A stretch of DNA of 64,000 nucleotides from Verrucomicrobiales bacterium. Lineage in GTDB: Bacteria > Verrucomicrobiota > Verrucomicrobiia > Verrucomicrobiales > DEV007. Shown one piece after another: positions 8,832-17,425 of the stretch. Numbering within the stretch: the stretch's first letter is position 1; every line of letters starts with the position of its first letter. The notes under the pieces were generated by a model that ran no database searches, was not told the origin of the DNA, and worked only from the letters and a program-made list of their open reading frames with translations. Where the stretch lies: assembly GCA_029213005.1 (NCBI GenBank), contig JARGPI010000024.1, positions 1 to 64,000 of the forward strand. Reading direction: 5' to 3'. The position numbers were made by a program, and so were the translations under genes.

Positions 8832-9251
8832 ATGGCAAAAACCACTTCTATCCCCGGAGCCGGCGACGGCCTCACGAGGCGGGAACGACAAATCATGGAA
8901 ATCATCCATGCGCGGGGGGAGATCAGTGCCAGAACGGTTCACGACCAACTCCCCGATCCCCCCACCTACGCTACGGTCCGAACCCTCCTCCGCGTCCTCG
9001 AAGAAAAAGGCCACCTCAAACACCATAAAGAGGGAAAAACCTTTATCTACACCGCGACCCGGAGCAAGGAGGCGGAAGGCGAAAGCAATTTAAAACGAGT
9101 CGTCCAGAGCTTCTTCTCCGGCTCAGTCGCGCAGGTTATGTCCTGCCTCCTGGATGAAAAAGAGGACGAACTCTCAGTGGAAGAAATCCAACATCTCGAG
9201 TCCCTCATTAAGAACGCCAAAAAGCGGAAGGAAAACGAATCGAAATCATGA
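8832..9251 (+). CDS. BlaI/MecI family transcriptional repressor
   Basis: A 139-residue winged-helix repressor. Visible: the LTRRERQIMEIIHARGEIS N-terminal helix, the recognition region PPTYATVRTLLRVLEEKGHL and the HHKEGKTFIYTATRS wing, then a dimerisation helix region. The family represses beta-lactamase, mecA or other envelope-stress genes and is inactivated by proteolysis when the BlaR1 partner senses its signal. The stop overlaps the start of the BlaR1-type gene (ATGA), so the two are coupled. No beta-lactamase gene lies in the operon, so the signal may not be an antibiotic. Confidence 0.93.
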   Translation: MAKTTSIPGAGDGLTRRERQIMEIIHARGEISARTVHDQLPDPPTYATVRTLLRVLEEKGHLKHHKEGKTFIYTATRSKEAEGESNLKRVVQSFFSGSVAQVMSCLLDEKEDELSVEEIQHLESLIKNAKKRKENESKS

Positions 9252-10882
9252 CCGCACTACTACCGGAAGCGGGGCTCATTCTCGCCAAAAGCTCAGCTAT
9301 CCTGCTAATCGCCTGGCTCATTTCTTTACTCCTGAGAAAGACCGCTCCAATCCTCGAAAACTACCTCTGGATATGCACCTTTCTCGCGATACTGTTACTC
9401 CCGCTGCTGTCACTTAATCTATCGTGGCCCGGACTGGAAATCAAAACTCCCGATATACTAAGCTTCGAAAGCAAACCGCTCGAACCAATCGCTATCCCCA
9501 CAGAAACGGTGATGGTGCCAGCCACTCCAACGATTGACTTTCACAACTTCCTGAAAATCGGCGGCCTAATCTGGGTAGTCGGATCCGCCGTTTTATTACT
9601 GCGATTTGCCCTCGCCAACCTATTACTCGCGAAAACGAGACGCCAATCAATTTCTCTACCGGATGCGGTGTCCGCAGAATGCTGCCGCACCCTGGGGTTT
9701 CGAGGACAGGTTAAGCTAAAGAAACACCCTCACTCCCCGACTCCGATGGGATGGGGACTCTTCTCCGCAACTATTCTCGTTCCCGACGATTTCGAACGGT
9801 GGGCAGAGGACAGGCAGCGCTTTGTTTTACTACACGAACTCTCACACATCGCCCGCCGCGACACCTGGTTCCGGTTCACCTCCGAGCTGGTGCGCTGCCT
9901 ATACTGGATCAATCCACTGGTCTGGATCGCGCTGCGCCGGCTCCGCCTCAGCGAAGAGCTTGCCACCGATGCCCACGTCATTTCAACCGGCGGAAATCAG
10001 ACCTCTTATGCCGAACTACTGCTTTTCCATGCCCGGACCAACACACCACAGGTTCAACTGTTCGATTCCGTGGCCGCCGGCATGGCAAGAAAACACACCA
10101 TCTCCCAGCGGATCGAATGGATCCTCTCCGACCGGGACAAAGCCTTTCCCAAACTGCGGCGCTGGCTGCCCATGTTAGTAGTGACGGCAGTCGGATTCGC
10201 CGCCCTCAGTAGCGTTCAATTTCTCGAAGCTGAGGCTGAAAAAAAGGAAGTACCGGTCGACAAAAACCTGTGGACCGAGTCCTACCGAATCAACCGCTCT
10301 GATTTCGCCTCTCTCGGTAATAAAGAAAACACCACTGCCACGGATGTGCTGTGGGGCGCGCGGGACCTGGCACCGGGATGGGCTGCCACCTACAACCCGG
10401 CAACCGGACAACTCATCGTGCGCACTATCAAATCGGAGCATGCCCGAATCAGAGAAATGCTACCTCCCGCAACAAGCGCCCGCTTCCGAATCGGGGTACT
10501 GGCTTTCGAGATCCCAAAACCACTCGCCGCTCAATTAAGAAATCAGCAGGACAGAGCCAAAGTCTACCAGCAATTGACCGCCGCAATGAAATCCGGCGAC
10601 AATATTCAATTTCTGTCCCGACTCGATCTTACGCTACCGGCAGGCACCAGAAAGGGCAGCGCCATTTCCGGAAATGGAGAAACCACAGTCATGGCTCTGA
10701 TCAACCCGAAAGGCGATACCTCAGCTGAGTTGGACCTGGGGTTCAAATACACTTACGCCGATGGAAAGACAGAACAGAGCTTCTCCGATAAACAAATCAT
10801 CACTCAGGGCGAAACCTCACTAATCGGCATTACTAACGGTAGAGACGGCGACCACAAAATTGCGGTTTTTGCGCGTTACTAA
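9248..10882 (+). CDS. BlaR1/MecR1-type M56 metallopeptidase sensor
   Basis: A 544-residue integral membrane protein. Transmembrane segments are seen near residues 8-28, 38-58, 102-125 and 303-320. The gluzincin motif HELSH is at 196-200, with the downstream SEELATDAH that supplies the third zinc ligand. In BlaR1/MecR1 the cytoplasmic protease is activated by a periplasmic sensor domain and removes the repressor. Here the sensor is not a penicillin-binding domain: no SxxK-SxN-KTG set is visible. The last 200 residues instead hold a domain ending GETSLIGITNGRDGDHK, similar to the secreted protein at the head of the cluster. The ligand is unknown. Confidence 0.9.
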   Translation: MTALLPEAGLILAKSSAILLIAWLISLLLRKTAPILENYLWICTFLAILLLPLLSLNLSWPGLEIKTPDILSFESKPLEPIAIPTETVMVPATPTIDFHNFLKIGGLIWVVGSAVLLLRFALANLLLAKTRRQSISLPDAVSAECCRTLGFRGQVKLKKHPHSPTPMGWGLFSATILVPDDFERWAEDRQRFVLLHELSHIARRDTWFRFTSELVRCLYWINPLVWIALRRLRLSEELATDAHVISTGGNQTSYAELLLFHARTNTPQVQLFDSVAAGMARKHTISQRIEWILSDRDKAFPKLRRWLPMLVVTAVGFAALSSVQFLEAEAEKKEVPVDKNLWTESYRINRSDFASLGNKENTTATDVLWGARDLAPGWAATYNPATGQLIVRTIKSEHARIREMLPPATSARFRIGVLAFEIPKPLAAQLRNQQDRAKVYQQLTAAMKSGDNIQFLSRLDLTLPAGTRKGSAISGNGETTVMALINPKGDTSAELDLGFKYTYADGKTEQSFSDKQIITQGETSLIGITNGRDGDHKIAVFARY

Positions 10883-10887
10883 CATCT

Positions 10888-11814
10888 ATGGATTCGACGG
10901 AGGAACCCGAGTATTTATCCATCCCCATCCCCCCGGCCCGACCCATCCGGAAATCCCGGAGGCGCTTACCGAAGAAAGCGAAACGCACTCGCTCGAAGGC
11001 GACTCTCCAATCGCCTCCCCGGAAGACCGGGAAAATTCGAAAGCAGCGAGTCGAGTGGCTTCACGCAATCCTCGCCGCACTGATTATTAATATAGTGATT
11101 GCGCTGTTACTTTCTTTTCTGAATACAGAGAGTAGCGACCTGCCTGAACTGACTCTCACCACGGTATCGCTGGCTCCTCCGGACGACGAGCCCCGATTAC
11201 AGCAAAGCAGACTGAAGCGAAGCGAAAAGAAACCTTCACAACCACAGGTCAGCGCATCTTCCCATGCGATCGTCGCCAACACTATCAGCCCGATTCCACT
11301 TCCCGATTTTCATTCCCCGACCTTTGACGATCTCCCCCTCGGTTGGGATGATTTTGGATCAGCCAATGGTGGTGGCAACGGATCGGGATCCGGTGCCGCC
11401 GGTTTTGGAACGGTAGGTGCCGTTTTTGATAACGCCGGTATCACCAACGGTAGCGATCTACTACTCTTTATCGATATATCCGCGAGCATGAGCAAGCACA
11501 GCCAGGAGGTCGCCGACCTGGTCCGGAAACGATTTCCCCGGGCATCGGTCCTACACATCAGTGGATGCAAATTTGTTCCGGGAAAGGGGATCGTTTCCCG
11601 GCTGCCTAAGGTCCCCGTCTACCGGACTAAAATCTTCTACGTCTGTGATCTATATGATCAGGTCACTGAGGAAGGGCTGCTGCTTTTGATGCGCCGTCTT
11701 AAATACCCCGTTGAAAGGGAGCTTCACATCATCAGCTTTAAACTGGAACCGAAGCCTGCACTCAGAAGTGTGATTGAGGCGACGAATGGATCGTTTTCGA
11801 TGTTCTCCAAATAG
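10888..11814 (+). CDS. Membrane-anchored VWA-like protein
   Basis: 308 residues, starting 6 bp after the BlaR1-type gene and so probably in the same operon. A long basic, proline-rich cytoplasmic N-terminus (residues 1-55) is followed by one membrane helix (about 57-77), a variable linker with a Gly/Ser-rich stretch (160-175), and a C-terminal domain beginning LLLFIDISASMS. DISAS (196-200) matches the first MIDAS element (DxSxS) of von Willebrand A domains. The TonB/ExbD-like topology suggests a periplasmic VWA domain. The later MIDAS Thr and Asp are not obvious, so metal binding is uncertain. Role in the sensor pathway is not known. Confidence 0.55.
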   Translation: MDSTEEPEYLSIPIPPARPIRKSRRRLPKKAKRTRSKATLQSPPRKTGKIRKQRVEWLHAILAALIINIVIALLLSFLNTESSDLPELTLTTVSLAPPDDEPRLQQSRLKRSEKKPSQPQVSASSHAIVANTISPIPLPDFHSPTFDDLPLGWDDFGSANGGGNGSGSGAAGFGTVGAVFDNAGITNGSDLLLFIDISASMSKHSQEVADLVRKRFPRASVLHISGCKFVPGKGIVSRLPKVPVYRTKIFYVCDLYDQVTEEGLLLLMRRLKYPVERELHIISFKLEPKPALRSVIEATNGSFSMFSK

Positions 11815-11862
11815 AGGGCGGGGCTTTGGGGAGGTGATCGCAATCCAATTCTTTTTAGAGGA

Positions 11863-11916
11863 AGAACAGGCGGTAGAGGGATTCTAGCTTTGCTGAACGG
11901 AGAGGCCGCCCGTTCT
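11863..11916. repeat. Imperfect inverted repeat between convergent genes
   Basis: AGAACAGGCGG (11863-11873) and CCGCCCGTTCT (11906-11916) pair at 10 of 11 positions around a 32-nt spacer. It sits at the 3' junction of two convergent genes. It could act as a transcription end or be an extragenic repeat; it lacks a T run. Confidence 0.35.
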
Positions 11917-12268
11917 ACGGACTCGCCTCTCTCACCGGGATCGCTTCACAGGCTTTTTGCCAGCCTTTGAAATTCCATTCGTTGGGGAAACCGGCGCACT
12001 GGATCGGTTTCACGGGGTTTATCTTACAGTCAACTCCGTCGAGAAACACACAGGTCGTGGTTCCTTCCTTTTCCGTCAGAGTCAGCCCGTTCCGGTTTTC
12101 GCGAATATCGGTGTATTCAGCGACGAAGTCGTAGACCGACATACCGAGAAATTCGGCGATTTTGTCGACGTCTTCATCAGCCAAAACCACCTCTCCGGGC
12201 CACTGGCAACAGTTGGTGCATCGCTGGCATTGGTAGCGCACCCCTTCTTCCATGTCGAATACCGGCAT
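11915..12268 (-). CDS. YkgJ-type cysteine cluster protein
   Basis: 117 residues with the YkgJ (CxxCxxCC) zinc/iron cluster pattern: YQCQRCTNCCQWPGEV near the N-terminus, then CVFLDGVDCKINPVKPIQC in the second half. The eight or so cysteines probably bind a metal or Fe-S cluster. The function of the family is unknown, though some members are thought to be oxygen- or metal-sensing oxidoreductases. Length is typical. It is an isolated minus-strand gene whose 5' side faces the mreB promoter region. Confidence 0.85.
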   Translation of the reverse strand: MPVFDMEEGVRYQCQRCTNCCQWPGEVVLADEDVDKIAEFLGMSVYDFVAEYTDIRENRNGLTLTEKEGTTTCVFLDGVDCKINPVKPIQCAGFPNEWNFKGWQKACEAIPVREASP

Positions 12269-12341
12269 TTGGTTATATTTTTAAAAATGAATCCTCGTAA
12301 CTGCTAATAACCAGAGTTACCCCAAATTCCCGATGCACAAA

Positions 12342-12381
12342 TAGTAAATATTTACCATATTTACTATTTTTTTGATATAAT
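12342..12381 (+). promoter_or_regulatory. Candidate mreB promoter with overlapping 9-bp palindrome
   Basis: TAGTAAATA (12342-12350) and TATTTACTA (12358-12366) form a perfect inverted repeat with a 7-bp spacer. A consensus TATAAT lies just downstream at 12376-12381. Any -35 (such as TTTACC at 12351) would fall inside the palindrome, which is a typical operator position. The promoter is about 120 bp before mreB. No experimental support. Confidence 0.4.
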
Positions 12382-12500
12382 TCGATGTCTGAGTTGGTAA
12401 AATCCATCTCTTGGTGTTATCTTCGACTGTGTCGTAGTCTGCCTAAACCTTATCATTCTCTGAAATTCTGCCCTTAACCCGCTACGCATAATTGACTTAC

Positions 12501-13535
12501 ATGACAGGAAATCTTTTCGGAGTCATTTCGAATGACATTGGGATCGATCTGGGAACCGCCAATACACTGGTTTACGTGAGAGATCAGGGTATCGTTTTGC
12601 GCGAGCCCTCTGTGGTAGCGGTCAAATCCGGCACCAATACCGTTTTGGCAGTGGGGGACGATGCGAAGCGGATGCTGGGTCGAACTCCGGGAAACATCGT
12701 GGCGATCCGCCCCTTGCGGGACGGCGTGATCGCTGACTTCGAAGTCACCGAAGCGATGCTGAAACACTTTGTGAGAAAGGTCACCCAAAAGCGACCTTTC
12801 TTCTTTCGCCCCCGAATCATGATCGCGGTTCCGTCGGGAATTACCGAAGTGGAAAAGCGGGCCGTAAAAGAATCGGCCGCTGCGACGGGAGCTAAGGAGG
12901 TCCATTTGATCGAAGAGCCGATGGCGGCTGCGATCGGGGTTGGTCTGCCGGTTCAGGATGCAGCGGCAAACATGATCGTCGACATCGGCGGGGGCACCAC
13001 GGAGGTCGCGATTATTTCCCTTTCGGGGATCGTTTACAGCCGCTCCGTGCGGGTTGCCGGGGATAAGCTGGATGAATCGATCATCCAATACATGCGACGC
13101 GCTTACAATTTGGTGATCGGCGAAAGAACCGCGGAGGAAATGAAAATCCGGATGGGTTCAGCTTATCCGCAGAAGAAGGAAACTTCGGTCGAAGTGAAAG
13201 GTCGCGATCTGGTGGCCGGACTTCCCAAGACCATCACGGTAACCTCTTCCGAAATCCGTGAAGCGATGCTCGATCCACTCAATGTGATCATTGAGAGCGT
13301 ACGAGCGACTTTGGAGCGCTGTCCACCGGAGCTTTCGGGCGACCTGGTGGACCGGGGCATCATGCTGGCAGGTGGTGGAGCGCTGCTGAGAGGGCTTGAT
13401 CAACTTTTGACAAAGGAAACCGGACTCCCTATTCACGTGGCAGAGGATCCGCTGAGTGCAGTGGCCGAAGGCTGCGGCAAGGTGCTGATGGAGTTGGATT
13501 TCCTGAAAAAAATGTCACGGACAGCCAAAGCTTAA
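12501..13535 (+). CDS. mreB: Rod-shape-determining protein MreB
   Basis: About 344 residues, the standard length of this bacterial actin that directs lateral wall synthesis. Visible: IGIDLGTANTLVYV (phosphate 1), the DGVIADFEVTEAML region, IAVPSGITEVEKRAV, the IEEPMAAAIGVGLPV segment, VDIGGGTTEVAIIS (phosphate 2) and MLAGGGALLRGLDQLL near the C-terminus. The ATG at 12501 is used; an in-frame TTG lies three codons earlier. First gene of the mreB-mreC-mreD-PBP2 cluster, all on the plus strand with short gaps or overlaps. Confidence 0.97.
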   Translation: MTGNLFGVISNDIGIDLGTANTLVYVRDQGIVLREPSVVAVKSGTNTVLAVGDDAKRMLGRTPGNIVAIRPLRDGVIADFEVTEAMLKHFVRKVTQKRPFFFRPRIMIAVPSGITEVEKRAVKESAAATGAKEVHLIEEPMAAAIGVGLPVQDAAANMIVDIGGGTTEVAIISLSGIVYSRSVRVAGDKLDESIIQYMRRAYNLVIGERTAEEMKIRMGSAYPQKKETSVEVKGRDLVAGLPKTITVTSSEIREAMLDPLNVIIESVRATLERCPPELSGDLVDRGIMLAGGGALLRGLDQLLTKETGLPIHVAEDPLSAVAEGCGKVLMELDFLKKMSRTAKA

Positions 13536-13555
13536 GGGGTGAATGAACGGTCAAG

Positions 13556-14443
13556 ATGAGTCGCCTCAATCTAATTTTCCTATTCACTTTCATCGGATTG
13601 ATGATCTGGATCAGCTTCTTCCAGGCTGAGAAGGTCGACCGGATTCAAAAAGGCACCCTTTCTCTCTTTTCCCCTTTCATTGCGGCTTCGGGCCACATCT
13701 CCAACTCGGCAGCAACGCTCGAAGGGGAAAAACTCAGTTATTCGGAAATGGAGGAGGCCCTCGCGATGGCTCGCCGGGACCGGGATCGCCTTCACCTCGA
13801 AGTTCTCGAGAAGGACGAAATTCTTTACGAAAACAACGAACTCCGCAAAGCGCTCCAATACAAAACGCGCTCCCCTCTCAATCTACTTCCCACCCGGGTG
13901 ATCAATCGAAAACCGCTGAACTGGTATAACACGATGATCATCGATAAGGGCGCTGAGGATGGGGTTCGCCCCGATCTCGCCGTGGTTGCTCCGGATGGTG
14001 ATAATGCTGCTCTGGTCGGAAAAGTGTCCGAAGTCATTGGGCCCCACAGCTCGGTGGTTTTGCTTTTGACCGATGAAATGTGCCAGGTCCCCGCTTTGAT
14101 CAGTGGCACGGTGGAAGAGGGCATCTTAAGCGGCGAACGGGCTCCGGTTCGGAATCAGCCCTACCTGAAACTTCGGTACCTTTCCAAAGAAGCCGAAGTT
14201 CAGATGGGAGATACCATCGTGTCTTCCGGCATCGGCGAAGTTTTCCGTCGCAACCTGCTTCTCGGCAGAGTGAAAGAGTTCAAACGCGGCGTGATCGATA
14301 CGGAAGCCACGGTGGTTCCGACAGTGGATTTCGAAAAACTGGTCGATGTTTTCATCATCATGAGACCAACCAACCCCTCTCAACTCAATACTGGAACGAT
14401 CGATCCCGGGAATGACGGGATCGGGATGAGCGAGCAGCGATGA
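13556..14443 (+). CDS. mreC: Rod-shape-determining protein MreC
   Basis: 295 residues. One N-terminal membrane helix (about residues 4-20), a periplasmic coiled coil (about 60-105), then the beta-barrel pair with the family motifs VINRKPLNWYNTMIIDKGAEDGV and VSSGIGEVFRRNLLLGRV. MreC links MreB filaments to PBP2 and activates it. It is 20 bp downstream of mreB and its stop overlaps the mreD start (ATGA). Confidence 0.95.
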   Translation: MSRLNLIFLFTFIGLMIWISFFQAEKVDRIQKGTLSLFSPFIAASGHISNSAATLEGEKLSYSEMEEALAMARRDRDRLHLEVLEKDEILYENNELRKALQYKTRSPLNLLPTRVINRKPLNWYNTMIIDKGAEDGVRPDLAVVAPDGDNAALVGKVSEVIGPHSSVVLLLTDEMCQVPALISGTVEEGILSGERAPVRNQPYLKLRYLSKEAEVQMGDTIVSSGIGEVFRRNLLLGRVKEFKRGVIDTEATVVPTVDFEKLVDVFIIMRPTNPSQLNTGTIDPGNDGIGMSEQR

Positions 14444-15027
14444 TGTATTGCCTCACAGTTCTGGCGCTGTTGCTGGGTTCCTTTGTGGTACAGGAATTCA
14501 TCCCGATTTTTGCCTGGGCTTATTATTCGAGACTGCTTTTTGTGCACGCCGTGTTCTATGCGTCCGCCGTCTCAGTCCCCTTTCCGGTGATGCTGATTTT
14601 CGCCTTTGTCTCCGGATTTGTCTGGGATTGCCGCTACCACATCCCGATTCATGCCGTCGATGGTGGCGAGCACGCCCCGTTGGAGATCCCCTTCGGGTTT
14701 ACGATTTTTGTGTTCGGTCTTTTCGGCGCTTTTATTCAGGGCGTGCGGCCCTTTTTCCGTCAGGGCCGCTGGGAGCTGCCGGTTTTGATGGTGGGAATTT
14801 GCACCCTGGGAGGACTTTTGATGGAATACCTCGTGATCTGTTTCCATCGAGGGGGTATAGTGACGTCTGTGGAGTTCTGGTGGAAAATCCTGATGACCTC
14901 TCTGTATTCCACATTGTTGGCGCCGTTCCTCCTCCTCCTGTTCAGCCGTCTGGCGGGAATGACCGGGTTTAAGATTCAGATGGACGGCATCACGCGAAGA
15001 TACAGCTACGATGGTGACAGCCTTTAA
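14440..15027 (+). CDS. mreD: Rod-shape-determining protein MreD
   Basis: A 195-residue hydrophobic membrane protein with about five transmembrane segments (for example LTVLALLLGSFVVQEFIPIF at the N-terminus and TSLYSTLLAPFLLLLFSRLA near the end). Sequence alone is weakly conserved in this family; the call rests on topology and on the position between mreC and the PBP2 gene. It overlaps mreC by 4 bp and the next gene by 17 bp. Confidence 0.85.
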   Translation: MMYCLTVLALLLGSFVVQEFIPIFAWAYYSRLLFVHAVFYASAVSVPFPVMLIFAFVSGFVWDCRYHIPIHAVDGGEHAPLEIPFGFTIFVFGLFGAFIQGVRPFFRQGRWELPVLMVGICTLGGLLMEYLVICFHRGGIVTSVEFWWKILMTSLYSTLLAPFLLLLFSRLAGMTGFKIQMDGITRRYSYDGDSL

Positions 15028-17224
15028 AATCAGACTTTATTTGCTCGTTTTCTTCCTTCTAGGGGGATTCGGACTTCTATCGTACCGGCTGTACGAGGTG
15101 CAAATTAATCAGCACGAGCATTACTCAAAGCTGGTGCCGGGCAATAAGTTTGAAACAATCCGGGTGCCGGGAATTCGCGGGGAAATCAAAGATCGCCACG
15201 GAGTCACTTTGGTCGACAGTACCCCGAACTATGAGTTGCGGTTCAACCTCCGGGAGATCGTCGAGGCTTACAAAGAGAAGCACGGCACCGTCCCCCGGAG
15301 CACCTACTACGCCAAGGATGGCGACGGTATCACCCGACCGCGGGGGCAGGATGACATTGTAAAAATCGTGAAGGAAACGGTTTTCGACGGACTTCGCGAT
15401 CTCGATCTCCTGGCGGATTTCAGCGCCAGCGCGATGGAGGTTCACTACCGCTCCAACGGCGGTCTGGTCCCCTTTACCTTTCGCCGGGATTTGACCTTTC
15501 ATGACTTTGCCCGTTTTGCGGAGCGGAATATCGGCCTTCCCGGAGTGACGGTGACCCGGACGGGCCGCCGACGCTATTTGTACGACTCACTTGCCTGCCA
15601 TGTGCTCGGCTACATGAGCCTCGCAGACCTCGACAAGGTCGATGCCGAGAAGAAAAAGGAATACACCTACTACGTGGGCGACGATTACGGCGTTCACGGA
15701 ATCGAAAAAACGATGGATTCCTATCTTCAGGGAAAACCGGGGATCATCAAAATCGAGAAAAACGAGAAACGGAAATTTCTCGGAGTGGTGGAGCGTTCCG
15801 AACCCACCTCCGGATCAGACGTCTACCTCACGATTGACGCCCGTCTCCAATACGTCACCGCTCAGAGTCTCCGGGAAATTGGACGGGGCGCCGCGGTGGC
15901 AATTGATCCGAATACCGGTGACATCCTGTCTATCGCATCCGTCCCGAGTTACAATCCGAACAATTTGATTCCCGGAAATGTCAGCGCGGAAGACTGGAAG
16001 CGTTACACGATGGACAATACCGCTCCGCTTTTCAGCCGGGCGCTCAATCCCTACGCCCCGGGTTCCACCTGTAAGATCCCGATTGCGCTCGCCGGCTGCC
16101 TTTCCGATTCGTGGAAAATCAATTTCTCCTGCGGCGGCGGAAAACAGTTCGGTAACAAATTTATGAAGTGCTGGAAAAGCTCCGGCCACGGCTCGGTTGA
16201 TTTGAGCAACTCGATCAAACGAAGCTGCAACGGCTTTTACTATCGCTACGCGAACCATACCGGGATCGATAACATCGCGAAAATGACGAACATGCTCGGG
16301 ATGGGCAAACTGACCGGAATCCGCGTCACCGGCGAGAAACCCGGCAACGTCCCGAACCCGGAAAAACTCCGTCAGAAAGGACTCGACTGGAGCCCCGTTT
16401 TCACCGCCCTGACTTCGATTGGCCAGGGAACCACGGAAGCGACGCCGATTCAGATGGCATCCGTCACCGCTACGGTGGCCAACGGCGGAAAAGTTTACCA
16501 ACCCCGACTCGTCAAACGGGTTCTCGATCGCGATGGCCTCCTCGAGCTCGATGAGAAGCCGAAGATCAAATACGACCTGACCAAAGAAGGCGTCACCGCC
16601 GCTCAGATCGAGCTGGTGAAACGCGGGATGTGGCGCGTGGTCAACGAAAGTGGCGGAACGGCCGGACGAGCCAAGTCCTCCATCACCACCATTTCAGGAA
16701 AAACCGGCACCGCGCAGACCGGAAACCTCCGCGAGCCGACCAACGCCTGGTTTATCGCTTTTGCCCCCTACGATGAACCGGAGATCGCCGTTTGCGTCTT
16801 TGTTCAGAACGGAAAATCGGGAGGTGGCGCCGCCTCGCCGATCGCCAAAAACATTATCGAGCATTTCTTCGCCATGAAAAAAGGGACCTCCAAGGTCAAA
16901 TTGACGAAGTTACCCGAGGCTATCGGAAACAAACGCTTTGTTGAAAGCACCAGTTTCGATAACTCAGAACTTGTTGCCGCCTTTAACAAGCCGGTAGAAG
17001 AACCGACAATCGCGTCCGACGAAGAGGAGGAAACCACCGTCGACGTCGGCGATTTTGTCGTCCCAAAAGAATTAACCGAACGCAGTTCAGATGCTGCATC
17101 AGAAAATTATGTAAAACCAACCATCCGAAAGGAAGTAGACAGCCGGGGCACCGTGAAGATTTTAAACAATTCAAATTCATCAAGTCGATGGAATTCATCT
17201 TCACGTCGCCGGATCAGCAATTAG
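15011..17224 (+). CDS. mrdA: Penicillin-binding protein 2 (transpeptidase)
   Basis: 737 residues, a class B PBP that cross-links peptidoglycan in the elongasome. One N-terminal membrane anchor (about residues 8-24), the PBP dimerisation domain with RGEIKDRHG at 56-64, and the transpeptidase with the active-site S352 in GSTCKIP (SxxK), SCN at 405-407 (SxN) and KTG at 564-566. A C-terminal tail of about 110 residues, acidic then Ser/Asn-rich, goes beyond the usual PBP2 end. The 17-bp overlap with mreD supports co-transcription. No rodA follows; it must lie elsewhere. Confidence 0.94.
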   Translation: MVTAFKIRLYLLVFFLLGGFGLLSYRLYEVQINQHEHYSKLVPGNKFETIRVPGIRGEIKDRHGVTLVDSTPNYELRFNLREIVEAYKEKHGTVPRSTYYAKDGDGITRPRGQDDIVKIVKETVFDGLRDLDLLADFSASAMEVHYRSNGGLVPFTFRRDLTFHDFARFAERNIGLPGVTVTRTGRRRYLYDSLACHVLGYMSLADLDKVDAEKKKEYTYYVGDDYGVHGIEKTMDSYLQGKPGIIKIEKNEKRKFLGVVERSEPTSGSDVYLTIDARLQYVTAQSLREIGRGAAVAIDPNTGDILSIASVPSYNPNNLIPGNVSAEDWKRYTMDNTAPLFSRALNPYAPGSTCKIPIALAGCLSDSWKINFSCGGGKQFGNKFMKCWKSSGHGSVDLSNSIKRSCNGFYYRYANHTGIDNIAKMTNMLGMGKLTGIRVTGEKPGNVPNPEKLRQKGLDWSPVFTALTSIGQGTTEATPIQMASVTATVANGGKVYQPRLVKRVLDRDGLLELDEKPKIKYDLTKEGVTAAQIELVKRGMWRVVNESGGTAGRAKSSITTISGKTGTAQTGNLREPTNAWFIAFAPYDEPEIAVCVFVQNGKSGGGAASPIAKNIIEHFFAMKKGTSKVKLTKLPEAIGNKRFVESTSFDNSELVAAFNKPVEEPTIASDEEEETTVDVGDFVVPKELTERSSDAASENYVKPTIRKEVDSRGTVKILNNSNSSSRWNSSSRRRISN

Positions 17225-17232
17225 ACGCGGAT

Positions 17233-17267
17233 TGTACCCTGTACCGTCCCAAACTGTACCCTGTACA
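17233..17267 (+). repeat. Paired 13-mer repeat (direct), locus 2
   Basis: TGTACCCTGTACC at 17233-17245 (last base differs) and TGTACCCTGTACA at 17255-17267, same orientation, 22 bp apart with spacer GTCCCAAAC. It begins 9 bp after the PBP2 stop. Confidence 0.9.
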
Positions 17268-17425
17268 GTGCTGAAAATTGGGTTTCTACTTTCTAAATTT
17301 CCCAATCCAGCTTTAATTCGGCCCCTTCTTTTGCTTTTGCGAGCGACCGGGGCGCGTTATCTCCGGCTCCCGGAACTGGAACCCTCCCTTCACCCCAACC
17401 ATTTAACTATTTTATAATCAAAGAG

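Noticed and set aside
15815..16501. 228-codon minus-strand frame
   Set aside because: Lies wholly inside the PBP2 gene, whose catalytic motifs are intact.
17413..17418. TATAAT as the rng promoter
   Set aside because: It ends 7 bp before the ATG with no matching -35; probably chance in AT-rich DNA, unless the mRNA is leaderless.
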